A stretch of 64,000 nt of DNA from Stappia stellulata DSM 5886 (GTDB lineage: Bacteria > Pseudomonadota > Alphaproteobacteria > Rhizobiales > Stappiaceae), in contig NZ_AUIM01000004.1 in NCBI RefSeq assembly GCF_000423705.1, positions 910,587 to 974,586 of the forward strand, in the 5' to 3' direction. Positions 27,570-36,700 of this stretch are shown here, in pieces. The notes under the pieces are model-generated. The model was not told where the DNA came from. It saw only the letters and a program-made list of their open reading frames with translations, and did no database searches. Each line of letters begins with the position of its first letter. Within the stretch, counting starts at the first letter, position 1. The position numbers and the translations under genes were made by a program.

Positions 27570-27578
27570 TCGTGCCTC

Positions 27579-28436
27579 CTATCGGTTTGCACAGTCGTAC
27601 TGTCCCCGGAAACCGGCCTCGTAATCGGATCCCGCCGACATGACCAGGTCGGCAAGGGTGCCGTCGGCCAACCGGTTCAGGTTCGCCCAAAGCACTCCAG
27701 AGCGGAAGCTTTCGCCCTCCGGGGCCGTATCGTCCGGGTCCAGACGAACCAGATCGCCGCTGATCTTGACCAGCGCGGCCGGACCTTCGGCACCTTCCGC
27801 GACGACGAGCACCGGCGGGCTGTCCTGCGTATAGGCGAAGCGGCAAGACCTCCCGGCTGCGGGAAAGACAGTGGCAATCTCCTCCTCGCTCAGAAACTCG
27901 GGATCCACCGTCGCCACGGTCTCGGTGGCGAGCGCTTCGGCGGGGCCGACGAGCGTGGCTTCACCGCTTTCGGGTCTGGATGACTGAATGCCGTCTTCGT
28001 CGATATCCGCGATCAGATACCGCATTTCGGCGATTTCCTTGTCCTGGGCATAGATGATTTCATCCGCCAGCTTTCGCACCCGCGCGTCGGAGATATTGGC
28101 CCGGCTTGAGGTCATGATCGCAATCGAATGGTGGGGGATCATCGCACTCATGAAACTGCGATCTTCCACCGTTGCCTGACTGCGCACCAGCCAGAGCGCG
28201 GCAGCAAAGACCACGACCGAACCTGCGAAAATGGCAAGGTTAAGGGTGCGGTTGGTGTACATCGAAAGCATGTAGGCGAGCATGATCACTGCCATCGTCG
28301 CCCCCATGACGAGGGCCATATAGGCACGCGTTTCGGACCAGAACGCGTGGCTCACAAGATAGGTGTTCAGGTACATCAGCCCGAACATCACCACTGTCGA
28401 TGTGGCGATCATCGCAAAAAACCGACCGTATTTCAT
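27579..28436 (-). CDS. DUF305-family membrane-anchored protein
   Basis: A 285-residue protein, first of the leftward copper block. Three hydrophobic segments (residues about 5-95) precede a short DUF305 core, which contains the typical SAMIPHHSIAIMTSS His pair and DARVRKLADEIIYAQDKEIAEMRYLI. DUF305 proteins are associated with copper handling. The C-terminal third (from about residue 150) contains one Cys pair (SCRFAY, QYDCANR) and matches no domain I recognise. GGAGGGAACG precedes the ATG, which was preferred to an upstream Met. Confidence 0.82.
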   Translation of the reverse strand: MKYGRFFAMIATSTVVMFGLMYLNTYLVSHAFWSETRAYMALVMGATMAVIMLAYMLSMYTNRTLNLAIFAGSVVVFAAALWLVRSQATVEDRSFMSAMIPHHSIAIMTSSRANISDARVRKLADEIIYAQDKEIAEMRYLIADIDEDGIQSSRPESGEATLVGPAEALATETVATVDPEFLSEEEIATVFPAAGRSCRFAYTQDSPPVLVVAEGAEGPAALVKISGDLVRLDPDDTAPEGESFRSGVLWANLNRLADGTLADLVMSAGSDYEAGFRGQYDCANR

Positions 28437-28544
28437 CGTTCCCTCCGTGTGGTTCCGCGTTTGACTACAACAAGGCCCCGGCATCGAAAGTTCCGCAAAA
28501 TACAAACAGCGGCCTGACGACCGTCGCTCGCACAAGTCCTTGGT

Positions 28545-28575
28545 ACGAAAACACTTCCAGCAACTGGAGGGTCAA
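28545..28575 (-). promoter_or_regulatory. Second CueR/MerR-like promoter dyad, upstream of the DUF305 gene
   Basis: On the minus strand TTGACC (28575-28570) leads into CCTCCAG-TTG-CTGGAAG, a dyad with perfect CCAG/CTGG core, like the copA site 3.2 kb away. The -10 is weak: with a 19-base spacer it would be TTTCGT. It is about 110 bases upstream of the DUF305 start. Confidence 0.5.
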
Positions 28576-28688
28576 TACCGACCGCAGCTCGCGGCCGTCG
28601 TGAGCGCAGGATCCGCCGGTGACAAGACCGCCTCCGCGATATCCGATCCCTGGTGCAAACAACGTATGCCCTTGACCTTACGTAATGA

Positions 28689-28712
28689 ATTGTAATAGCT
28701 ATAAAATACAAT
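28689..28712. promoter_or_regulatory. AT-rich inverted repeat before the second TRAP operon
   Basis: ATTGTA and TACAAT form a perfect six-base inverted repeat 12 bases apart, 31 bases before the TRAP receptor start. TTGACC at 28672-28677 could be a -35. The rest of this 307-base divergent region (28437-28743) carries the DUF305 promoter and no gene. Confidence 0.4.
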
Positions 28713-28743
28713 CATGTGTTGATACCGCCCGCGAGGTTGCCCG

Positions 28744-29733
28744 ATGTCCGTGCGTTTGCTCGTCCGATGCTGGGCACGTGCCGCGCGGCTTGGCGGTCTG
28801 CTGTTGATGATGTCGATCGCGACGGCGGGAACGACACGCGCCGAGACTGACACGCAGCTCAAGGCCGTCACCTTCCTGCCGCCGAATTCCGCCTTCATCT
28901 TGCCGTTCCAGGACCTTGTCGCCACGGTCAATGCGACGGCGGGCGCGAAAAGCGTGAGAATCACGCTGGTTGGCGGCCCTGAAGCGGTCTCCCCGTTCGA
29001 ACTCGGCCGGGCCGTTGCCCTCGGCGCAATCGAGATCGGTGTCCTGCCCGTCAATTACTACCGCGATCTGGCGGTCGAGGCCGAAGCCTTGCAGCTTTTG
29101 CCCGGCCGTTACCACGAGATACGCGACACGCCGGCATGGGAAATCCTCGAAGTCGCCCACGAAAAGGCGGGACTGAAACTTCTCGGCGTTTATGGCGACA
29201 CGGTTCCCTTCTTCACCTATCTGGTCGATCCCGTCGAAACGCTCGATTTCACGGGTCTTCGACTGCGGGTCACGCCGGTCTATGGCGCCTTCTATGAACG
29301 CCTCGGCGCAACGACCGTGACCCTGCCACCGGGCGAGCTTCATGCAGCTCTGAGCGCCGGCGCCGTTGACGGCTTCGGCTGGCCGGCCTGGGACGTCACC
29401 ACCTTCGGCTGGGATGCCTTCGCGCGACACCGCATCGAGCCGGGCTTCTACAAGACGGCCATCGCCATCGTCATGAATGCCGGGGCGTGGAACGGGCTCA
29501 CCGACGCGAAACGCGACGCGCTGGCGCGCAGCGTTGCCGGTTTCGAACGCAATACAAGCGAGCGCATGGCGGAAACAACCCGCACCGAACTCGCCAAACA
29601 GGAGGCCGCGGGCATGCGCGTCATCGATCTCGGTGCGGGCCTCGTCGCCCAGGCGGAGACCGCCTATTGGGAAGAGCTTGGCAGGCGCAGCCCCGAGGCC
29701 ATCGCGCAGCTTCGCGCGTTTGCCGCCGACTGA
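28744..29733 (+). CDS. TRAP transporter substrate-binding protein (DctP family)
   Basis: A 329-residue periplasmic receptor. An N-terminal signal peptide ends near AGTTRAE (residue about 34). GRAVALGAIEIGVLPVNYY and FTGLRLRVTPVYGAFYERLGATTVTLPPGELHAALSAGAVDGFGW follow the DctP ligand-binding pattern. The conserved Arg that contacts a carboxylate is in LRLRVTP. GAGG precedes the ATG. It is first in a three-gene TRAP operon distinct from the one at 7.5-10.5 kb. The two receptors differ widely, so the ligands probably differ. Confidence 0.88.
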   Translation: MSVRLLVRCWARAARLGGLLLMMSIATAGTTRAETDTQLKAVTFLPPNSAFILPFQDLVATVNATAGAKSVRITLVGGPEAVSPFELGRAVALGAIEIGVLPVNYYRDLAVEAEALQLLPGRYHEIRDTPAWEILEVAHEKAGLKLLGVYGDTVPFFTYLVDPVETLDFTGLRLRVTPVYGAFYERLGATTVTLPPGELHAALSAGAVDGFGWPAWDVTTFGWDAFARHRIEPGFYKTAIAIVMNAGAWNGLTDAKRDALARSVAGFERNTSERMAETTRTELAKQEAAGMRVIDLGAGLVAQAETAYWEELGRRSPEAIAQLRAFAAD

Positions 29734-29742
29734 GCGCGCCCG

Positions 29743-30180
29743 GTGCGTCTGTTGAAAACCGTCCTGCGCATGTCCACCGCGCTTTCCGCCATCCTCTTCG
29801 GACTGATCGTTGTCGCCGTGCTTGCCGATTTCGCCTTCCGGCATCTGGGACTTTCGGTCGTCATCGGGCTGGAGCGGGTCGAATACCTCCTGCTCGTCTC
29901 GGTGCTCGCCGCCCTGCCCGGTCTCTCCGGGGCGGGAGGACATGTCGCCCTGCAATGGAGCAACACGCCTTCCCCGCTGCGCAGCCGGGCGATCGGCGGG
30001 CTGATCGCCACGCTCTGCCTTGCCCTCGGGCTTCGCTATGCCGACCTCGCGCTCGAGGCCTGGCGGACCGGAGCCCATTTCCGTCGCAGCCTCGACGTGC
30101 CGGAAGCGCCGGTCTGGGCAGCAGCCGCGCTCGCCTTCGCGCTTGCCGGCATCGCCGCGCTTGTGCGCAGCCGGAGCTGA
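29743..30180 (+). CDS. TRAP transporter small permease (DctQ)
   Basis: A 145-residue protein with four membrane segments, slightly short for DctQ. It starts with GTG at 29743, nine bases after the receptor stop. FAFRHLGLSVVIGLERVEYLLLVSVLAALPGLS fits the DctQ pattern. It sits between receptor and large permease as expected. Confidence 0.82.
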   Translation: MRLLKTVLRMSTALSAILFGLIVVAVLADFAFRHLGLSVVIGLERVEYLLLVSVLAALPGLSGAGGHVALQWSNTPSPLRSRAIGGLIATLCLALGLRYADLALEAWRTGAHFRRSLDVPEAPVWAAAALAFALAGIAALVRSRS

Positions 30181-30186
30181 ACAGCC

Positions 30187-31461
30187 TTGGACTGGCTCGC
30201 GCCCCTCGCGCTGATCCTCGCCTGTCAGATAGGGCTTATCCTCGCCGGCGTTCCGGTGTTTTTTGCCTTTTTGACGGTGGTGTTCGGCGCGGCTGTTGCA
30301 GTCTTCCCCGGCACCATCGGTGTAACGCTTCTGTCGCGCTCCCTGATCGAGGGCCTGTCGCGCTTCGTGCTTCTTCCGATCCCGCTCTTTCTGATGATCG
30401 GACATCTCCTGATCGAGAGCGGCGCGGGCGGTCGCGCAATTGCGGCCGTCCGCGACCAACTGGGCGCGGCGGGGCGACGCCAGGGGTTCGTGGCGCTCGG
30501 CAGCGGGGTCCTGTTGTCGGCGGTTTCCGGCTCATCGCTTGCCGCGGCCGCGCTCATCCTCAATGCGCTGAAGCCGGCAGCGAACCGGAACGGCGCGGAT
30601 TCCGGCCCCCTGACCGGGGCAGCCCTCGCCAGCGGAGGCATCGCCATCTTCGTGCCTCCCTCCGCACTCGCCGTTCTCGTCGCCTCCATCGCGCAGGTGG
30701 ATGTCGCGGCAATGCTGATCGCCATCGTGCCGCTGGGCGCCTGCCTTGCACTGGCCCATGCAATGGTGATCCGTCTCACCGAACGTCCCGCCGCAACCGC
30801 GCGCAAAGCCGAGCGCGAAGCTCCTTCCCGGCTTCGACATCACATATTGCGCGCGGCCGTGATTTTCGCCTCCATGGTTGCCGGCATCGCCTTTGGCATC
30901 GCAACACCGACCGAAGCTGCGGCCCTCGGGCTCGTCACCACGATCGTGCTTCTCGCGGCCTCGGGAGAACTCGACCGCCATGTCCTCGCCCGTGCAGCCA
31001 CGCGAACCGCCACCGAAGGCGCGGGCCTGCTTCTCGTGATCGCCGCCGCCGGGATCTTTTCCCAGATCCTGGTCTTCCTCGGAATCGCGCAAGGCGTAAG
31101 GGACACGCTCGAGGCCCTCGCCGGGGCACCGCTTGCACTGCTTTTCGCCTGCGCAATTGCCGCAATTCTCCTCGGCTGCTTCGTGGACGGGGTCAGCATG
31201 GCGCTCATACTCGTGCCTCTTGTGCTTCCCGTACTCACCGCAGCCGGCATTGCGCCGCTGCATGCCTGCCTGGTCATCCTGCTGTGCATGGAGATCGGCC
31301 TGATCACGCCGCCCTTCGGATTGCTTCTGATTGTGGCCAGCGGCGTCATGAGGGAGCGGATGACGTTTCCCGCCATCGTTCGCGCGGTGCTGCCCTTTCT
31401 CGCCGCCAAGCTCATCGTGCTGGCCGGCCTATGCGTCCTTGCCGCCGCCGTGTCCGGGTGA
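30187..31461 (+). CDS. TRAP transporter large permease (DctM)
   Basis: A 424-residue, twelve-segment permease. PLFLMIGHLLIESGAGGRAI, GSGVLLSAVSGSSLAAAALI, GIATPTEAAALGL and GLITPPFGLLLIVASG are DctM signatures. It appears to begin with TTG at 30187, six bases after the DctQ stop. Its 3' end overlaps the convergent MFS gene by 33 bases. Confidence 0.9.
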   Translation: MDWLAPLALILACQIGLILAGVPVFFAFLTVVFGAAVAVFPGTIGVTLLSRSLIEGLSRFVLLPIPLFLMIGHLLIESGAGGRAIAAVRDQLGAAGRRQGFVALGSGVLLSAVSGSSLAAAALILNALKPAANRNGADSGPLTGAALASGGIAIFVPPSALAVLVASIAQVDVAAMLIAIVPLGACLALAHAMVIRLTERPAATARKAEREAPSRLRHHILRAAVIFASMVAGIAFGIATPTEAAALGLVTTIVLLAASGELDRHVLARAATRTATEGAGLLLVIAAAGIFSQILVFLGIAQGVRDTLEALAGAPLALLFACAIAAILLGCFVDGVSMALILVPLVLPVLTAAGIAPLHACLVILLCMEIGLITPPFGLLLIVASGVMRERMTFPAIVRAVLPFLAAKLIVLAGLCVLAAAVSG

Positions 31462-32652
31462 TCGCCCGGCTGTCGATTCCGCACGCATGCCGGCCAGCCC
31501 GATGACGATAAAAATCCCGCCCGCGCAGGCAATGGCAAGCGGCACGCCCGCGCGTTCGGAAATCTGGCCGATCGCATAAAACAGCAGGATCGAGATGATA
31601 TTGGACGCAAAGCCCAGGATGGACGCCGCACTGGCGCGAACCGAGCCGGCGACACGGTCGTGAAGAAGACCGGAATTGGCGGTCGCCGCCCCTTGGTAAA
31701 GCATTGCGAAGACGACCACAGCGGGCAGCGCCAGATAGAGCGTGCCGACCCCTACGCCAACAAGCAGCATGACGCCCGCGCCTGCGACGGTCGCGCCAAT
31801 GGAGACAGGTTTCAGGGCCGCGAGCCGGTGGGCGAGAAGATCGCCGAGCGCCTGCGCCCCCATGATCGCGCCGAGAAAAAGACCGAGAGCCGTTTCAGGC
31901 ACACCGAGATCGGTGCCGAGCAGGGGCCAGTACTCGTCCACCGCGCCGGTGCCGATCAGCGCCCCGCCAAAGAGGATCACCCGCAGGACGGCGGGATCGC
32001 GGACCACATGGCCATGGAGCGCACGAACGAACTCGCCAAGCCCCACGGTGCCGTCGTCCACGACCGTCGGTGCCTTGCGCCGCACGAGCAGGAGGCAGCC
32101 AAGCGCCGTCACGGCGGCGACGGCGGTCAGGGCGAGAACGAAGGTGAAACCGAAGGCCATCAACGCCGGGCCGACGGAATAGGCAATCAGCATCGCCGTC
32201 CACTTCAGGGCGTTGATCTGACCGAGCACACGCACAAAGGCGCCGCGGGCACCGCGGGCCTCCATTTCCTCATAGAGAAACGACCGGAACGCGCCGGAAG
32301 ACAGGGCCCCGCGCATGCCCCAAAGCGCAAGACCGATGCCGAACCCGACAAAGGTCGGCATGAAATGCCAGACGGCAAAGCAGCCAAGATAGGCGACATG
32401 ACCGATGATCAGGATCGCCTTCTTGGAAAAGCGGTCGGCGAGATAGCCCGACGGCAGTTCGAAAAGCAAAGAGGAAATCGGCCACAGCATGAGCAGCGTG
32501 GCGATTTCCGTCTCGCTCAGTCCCTGGTCGCGGAAATAGAGCAGATAGACCGGATAGATCAGAATGAGCCCGTCAAAGAAGCCGTAGCCGTAAAAAAGGC
32601 CAAGAGTACGCCATTCGACCCGCCCCGGGCGGCCCTTCTCGTCCCCTGTCAC
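31429..32652 (-). CDS. MFS transporter at the left end of the NRPS/peptide cluster
   Basis: A 407-residue, twelve-segment major facilitator. FELPSGYLADRFSKKAILIIGH is the loop-2 motif A (GxxxDRxxRR-like). GTG at 32652 was chosen: it lies one base after the stop of the upstream gene and has CTGGAG seven bases before it, whereas an ATG at 32703 would overlap that gene by 50 bases. Co-directional with the NRPS and its companion, it probably exports the cluster's product. The 3' end overlaps the TRAP gene, an unusual convergent overlap between two membrane protein genes. Confidence 0.8.
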   Translation of the reverse strand: MTGDEKGRPGRVEWRTLGLFYGYGFFDGLILIYPVYLLYFRDQGLSETEIATLLMLWPISSLLFELPSGYLADRFSKKAILIIGHVAYLGCFAVWHFMPTFVGFGIGLALWGMRGALSSGAFRSFLYEEMEARGARGAFVRVLGQINALKWTAMLIAYSVGPALMAFGFTFVLALTAVAAVTALGCLLLVRRKAPTVVDDGTVGLGEFVRALHGHVVRDPAVLRVILFGGALIGTGAVDEYWPLLGTDLGVPETALGLFLGAIMGAQALGDLLAHRLAALKPVSIGATVAGAGVMLLVGVGVGTLYLALPAVVVFAMLYQGAATANSGLLHDRVAGSVRASAASILGFASNIISILLFYAIGQISERAGVPLAIACAGGIFIVIGLAGMRAESTAGRSPGHGGGKDA

Positions 32653-32653
32653 A

Positions 32654-33718
32654 TCAACTCCAGTCTGTCTTGGCGAGAAGGTCCATGAACCACGCCCGGT
32701 CATGCCCGTGGGCGGACGAGGTCATGACCAGGGCACGGGTGCCCTCGTGCTCGAAGACGGCGGCCCACGGCCCGACAGACGCGTCTATGAAGCGGACATG
32801 CGCCTCCGTCCCGTTGACAGAAACCGTTTCGCCGCTCGCGGGATGCGACGATGCAAGCGGCGGCCAGGCAATACGCCCGCGGTTCCCCGCCTGCAGGATA
32901 AAGCGGACTTCACGCCCCCTGCCCGGCGCGGCGGTGAAGACCAGTTCCGCCTCGCGGTTGTCCGCGTCGCCGAACAGGCCTGTGCTGTCGAGACCGAAAC
33001 CGAAGGAAGGGTCGAGCCGCGGTTGGCGAATTCCCGGCGTCTCCGCGGCACCGGCGGTCCAGGCCCCTCGCTCCGCCTCGTCGGTGCGGCTGAAACGGAA
33101 CAGCCCGTAGGGCACGTTGACGATCGGAAGGTCATGCCGCGACCAGTAGGTCAGGGTCGCAAACGGCTGAGCCTCCAGCAGGCGCGCAAACTGCGCGTCC
33201 ACCGGCTCGAGACCGCAGAAGAGTGCGGCGATCTCTTCGTCGGAATAGCGCCCCTCCGAGATCGACATCTCCACCGAGGTTCGGTTGATGCGCGAGGTGG
33301 CGCCGGCCCGGTCCATGAAATCGGTGCCGACCCAGGTCACATAGGGGGGCACGGACGGCACGGGGCGGACCGCGCCGCCCCACAGCGGCGGATGATCGCA
33401 GGCCGGCGGTGCCCAGTCATACAGGAACTGCTTGAGGCGAAAACGCCGCCCGTTTCCCTCAAAGCGCATCAGATAGGAACAGGTGTTGGCGCTCGTCCAG
33501 TCCGGGGGACGGTTTCCCCGCTCGATGGCATCGTCGTCGGTCGGCGGCGCCTCGACCCGCAGGAAGGCCTCTGTCATCAGTGTGTCGGGCGGCAGATAAC
33601 GGGGCCGCAGGATGGTGAAATTCAGCATCGCCTGTGCGGCTTCGGCCGCAAGAGGCCGGATGCGGGTGCCCGCGTCTTCAAGCGGCACCACATAAGGTTC
33701 GTATGTCGCGGTCCACAT
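32654..33718 (-). CDS. Unrecognised cluster protein, paralogue 1
   Basis: A 354-residue soluble protein that I do not recognise. It has no signal peptide or membrane segment. It is a full-length paralogue of the protein at 45119-46219 in the other arm of the cluster. Shared blocks are FRLKQFLYDW (residues 93-102 here, 87-96 there), an LWG shortly after, a W-G-DF-R stretch, RTS-E---SEG, YW-RH, and VRFILQ/VRIILF in the C-terminal third. Conserved Trp, Tyr, Arg and His suggest an enzyme or a binding protein. AAGGGGGAG precedes the ATG. It lies 34 bases after the NRPS stop and one base before the MFS gene, so it is co-transcribed with the NRPS. Confidence 0.8.
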   Translation of the reverse strand: MWTATYEPYVVPLEDAGTRIRPLAAEAAQAMLNFTILRPRYLPPDTLMTEAFLRVEAPPTDDDAIERGNRPPDWTSANTCSYLMRFEGNGRRFRLKQFLYDWAPPACDHPPLWGGAVRPVPSVPPYVTWVGTDFMDRAGATSRINRTSVEMSISEGRYSDEEIAALFCGLEPVDAQFARLLEAQPFATLTYWSRHDLPIVNVPYGLFRFSRTDEAERGAWTAGAAETPGIRQPRLDPSFGFGLDSTGLFGDADNREAELVFTAAPGRGREVRFILQAGNRGRIAWPPLASSHPASGETVSVNGTEAHVRFIDASVGPWAAVFEHEGTRALVMTSSAHGHDRAWFMDLLAKTDWS

Positions 33719-33752
33719 GGCTTACTCCCCCTTCTTTCGTGTTTGACGGGTC

Positions 33753-36700
33753 TCAGGCGCTGCGGCGAACGGCCGGCACCGCGGTGAGAGCCCCCACCAC
33801 ATGATCGAGAATGGCGTCGGCGCGCTCCGCACCCAGAAGTTGCAAAGAGCAGGTTACCTCAACGATCCAGCCGCGCGGATCGATTTCGACATTGAGCGCA
33901 AGCGGAAAGACGGTTTTCGTGTCCGCCCGCCGCAATGCGCCATTGACCTCGCGCAGCCAGCGGCCGCGTCGGCCGCCGATAACCGGCACGGCCATGGGTT
34001 GCTCCACCGATACCGTCACGAAGGCGGCTTTCTCCCCATCGGCAAGCCGGCCCGCCTGCCGCAATCCCTGCTCCAACATGCTGAGCGTGAAGGGATAGGC
34101 GTCGATGGCCGTGTCGATGCCCTTCTGGATGGCGCCTAGATCTCCCTTCGCCTCGCTCTCGAGCACCAGCGGCAGGGTTGCCGCCATGGGGGCGAACACA
34201 CCGCCGAAACCCGCCGCCTCCCGCCCGTCGACGAGGACACCGAGAATGCCGGCTTGCGTCTCCGGCAAACCCTGAAGAATGCGGGCAAGCCCGGCGGCAA
34301 TCGTGACACCCGCCGTTTGCATCGCCCGAACGAACGATACCTCCGCCCCTTCGGCAAGGATCGCGACACGATGCTCGACGGGATTGACGGCCGTGCCGTC
34401 ATAGGCCGGCCACCGGTCGATCGCGGCGCAACGCTCGATCCACGCCCGCCCGGCCCCGGCCATGCGCTCGCGCTCCCAGGCAGCGCGCCAGGCGACAACT
34501 TGCGGAAAATCGACCTTGCGCGGGTGCGCCTGCGCCGCGTCGCTCGACGCCTCTTCCATGACCGCGGTGAAGTAGTCGTTTGCCTGGCCGGAAACCATGA
34601 TGTTGTGGGACACAAAGGCAAGCCAGCAACTGCCATCGGGAAAATCGGTCTGAACCAGGCGAAACAGCGGTGCGCGGGTCACGTCGAAGGGACGCCAGCA
34701 CTCCTCCGCAATCGCCCTGCGCGCAGCCTCGGTGCCCGAAACGGCGCGGCAAACATGGGCCGGCCGGCCCCTGTCCCGCCGCCAAAGCCCGGCCTCGGGG
34801 TCCCAGACGGCGGACAGCGGGAAATGCTCCGTGGCAAGCCTGTCAAGCGCCGTCTGCAAACGGTTCGCGTCGACACCCGCGTCGAAGGCGGCCACATAGG
34901 GTTGGTTCCAGGCGCCCTCGTCGCCGCGCTCGACCATGGTCGCAAGCTTCGCTGCCTGTATCGGCAAGGGCGGAGCGCTGTCGAGTGCGACCGCGACGGG
35001 CGCCGGTTCCGGCATCGTCAGGCCGGGATCGCGTGCGTCGATCAGGGCAGCCAGCCCGGCCGGAGTCGGATGGGCACGAAACTCCGAGTAGAGAAGGCCT
35101 GTCCGGTAGCGCCGCGCAATCTCGCCCAACAGTCGCATGGCAAGAAGCGAATTGCCGCCGGACAGGAAGAAATCGGTGTCCTCCCGCACGCCCGGATCGG
35201 ACAGGGCCGCGCGAAAACGGGCTATGAGCCAGTTGTCCGTGGACGCATTGTCGGGGACTGTCTCCTGCGCATCCCCGGAGAGCGCATGTGCGTCGCGCTC
35301 GGCGCGCGCGCGCAAGGAACGCCGGTCGATCTTGTTCGCCGTGGTGAGCGGGATCCGCTCGAGAACAAGTAGGCGCTGAGGCACCGCGACAGCAGGCAGA
35401 TTGCGGGCGATATGGGCGCGAAATTCCTGCGTGTCGAAGGCATCCGGATCGCGCGGTACCACGGCCATCAGAAGATGATCGGCAAAAGGCTCGGCCCCTG
35501 GGAGAAAGGCTGTCGCATCGGCGAGTCCGGGATATCGGCGTGCAACAACCTCGACGTCGCCGAGTTCGAGCCGCTGCGAGCGGATCTTGACCATCTCGTC
35601 CTGGCGGCCGCTGACGTGTATCGTGCCATCGTCCGCCAGCATCGCCCGGTCGCCGCTGGCATAAAGGCGCGCGCCCGTCTTTCCGAAGGGGTCCGGCTGA
35701 AAACGCTCCGCCGTCATCTCCGGCGCGCCGACATAGCCCTGCGCTAGGCACAGACCGCCGAAACAGAGTTCGCCGTAGGTTTCCAGCGGAAGCGGTCGCC
35801 GGCGTCGGTCGAGAATCCGGCAATAGGTATTGGGCGCCGCAACGCCGACGCTGACAACGCGGTCGGGATCACGCAAATCGCCATAAGTGCAGGAGATGGT
35901 GCATTCGGTCGGGCCGTAGACATTGACGAGCCGACAGCTGGGCGCCACGACTCTGCGCCAGGCATCGACGGCGTCGGGCCGCGCGGCCTCGCCGCTGAAG
36001 ATGACTGTGTGGACAAGACGCAGCGCGGCCTGTGCTTCTTCCGTCCAGAGACCTGCGGCGAGAAAATGGAACCATGCGGTCGGCAGAGTCAGAAGAGTAA
36101 CGCCCTGCTCCCGGATCCGGTCGAAGAAACGCGCCGGGGATCCCATCATTGCGTCGTCGCGAATGACCAGAGCCGCGCGACGGGTCCAGGCAAAGACAAC
36201 CTCTTCGATATACGCATCGAAGCTTGGCGAGGCGAATTGCAGGATCCGGTCATGGGGACGGATGTCGCTCATTTCATCGGCAAGCAGCGAATGGTTGCGC
36301 GCAGCCCCGTGGGACACGGCGACGCCCTTCGGCACACCGGTCGAACCGGAGGTAAAATAGACCCAGGCGATCCCGTCCGGGACGGCAAGGCTCGGACCCG
36401 ATGGCGGACGCGCGCGGCGCTCAAGCGTTTCGGCATCGAGCGCGAGAACCGGGCCGCCGAACGGCCAGGACGCTCCGTCGACCGTGATGACCAGCTTCGG
36501 CCCGGCGACATCGGCGATCTGCCGGAGCCGGGCAGCCGGCATCGCGGGGTCGATCGGCACGAACGCAGCGCCTCGCCGCCAGATGGCAAGCATCGCGACG
36601 ACGCAAACGAGCGAGGGAGCGGAAAGAACCGCGATGCGATCGCCTGGGCCGACGCCATAAGCGCCCATCAAGGTGTCCACGCCCCCCACCAACGCCAGGA

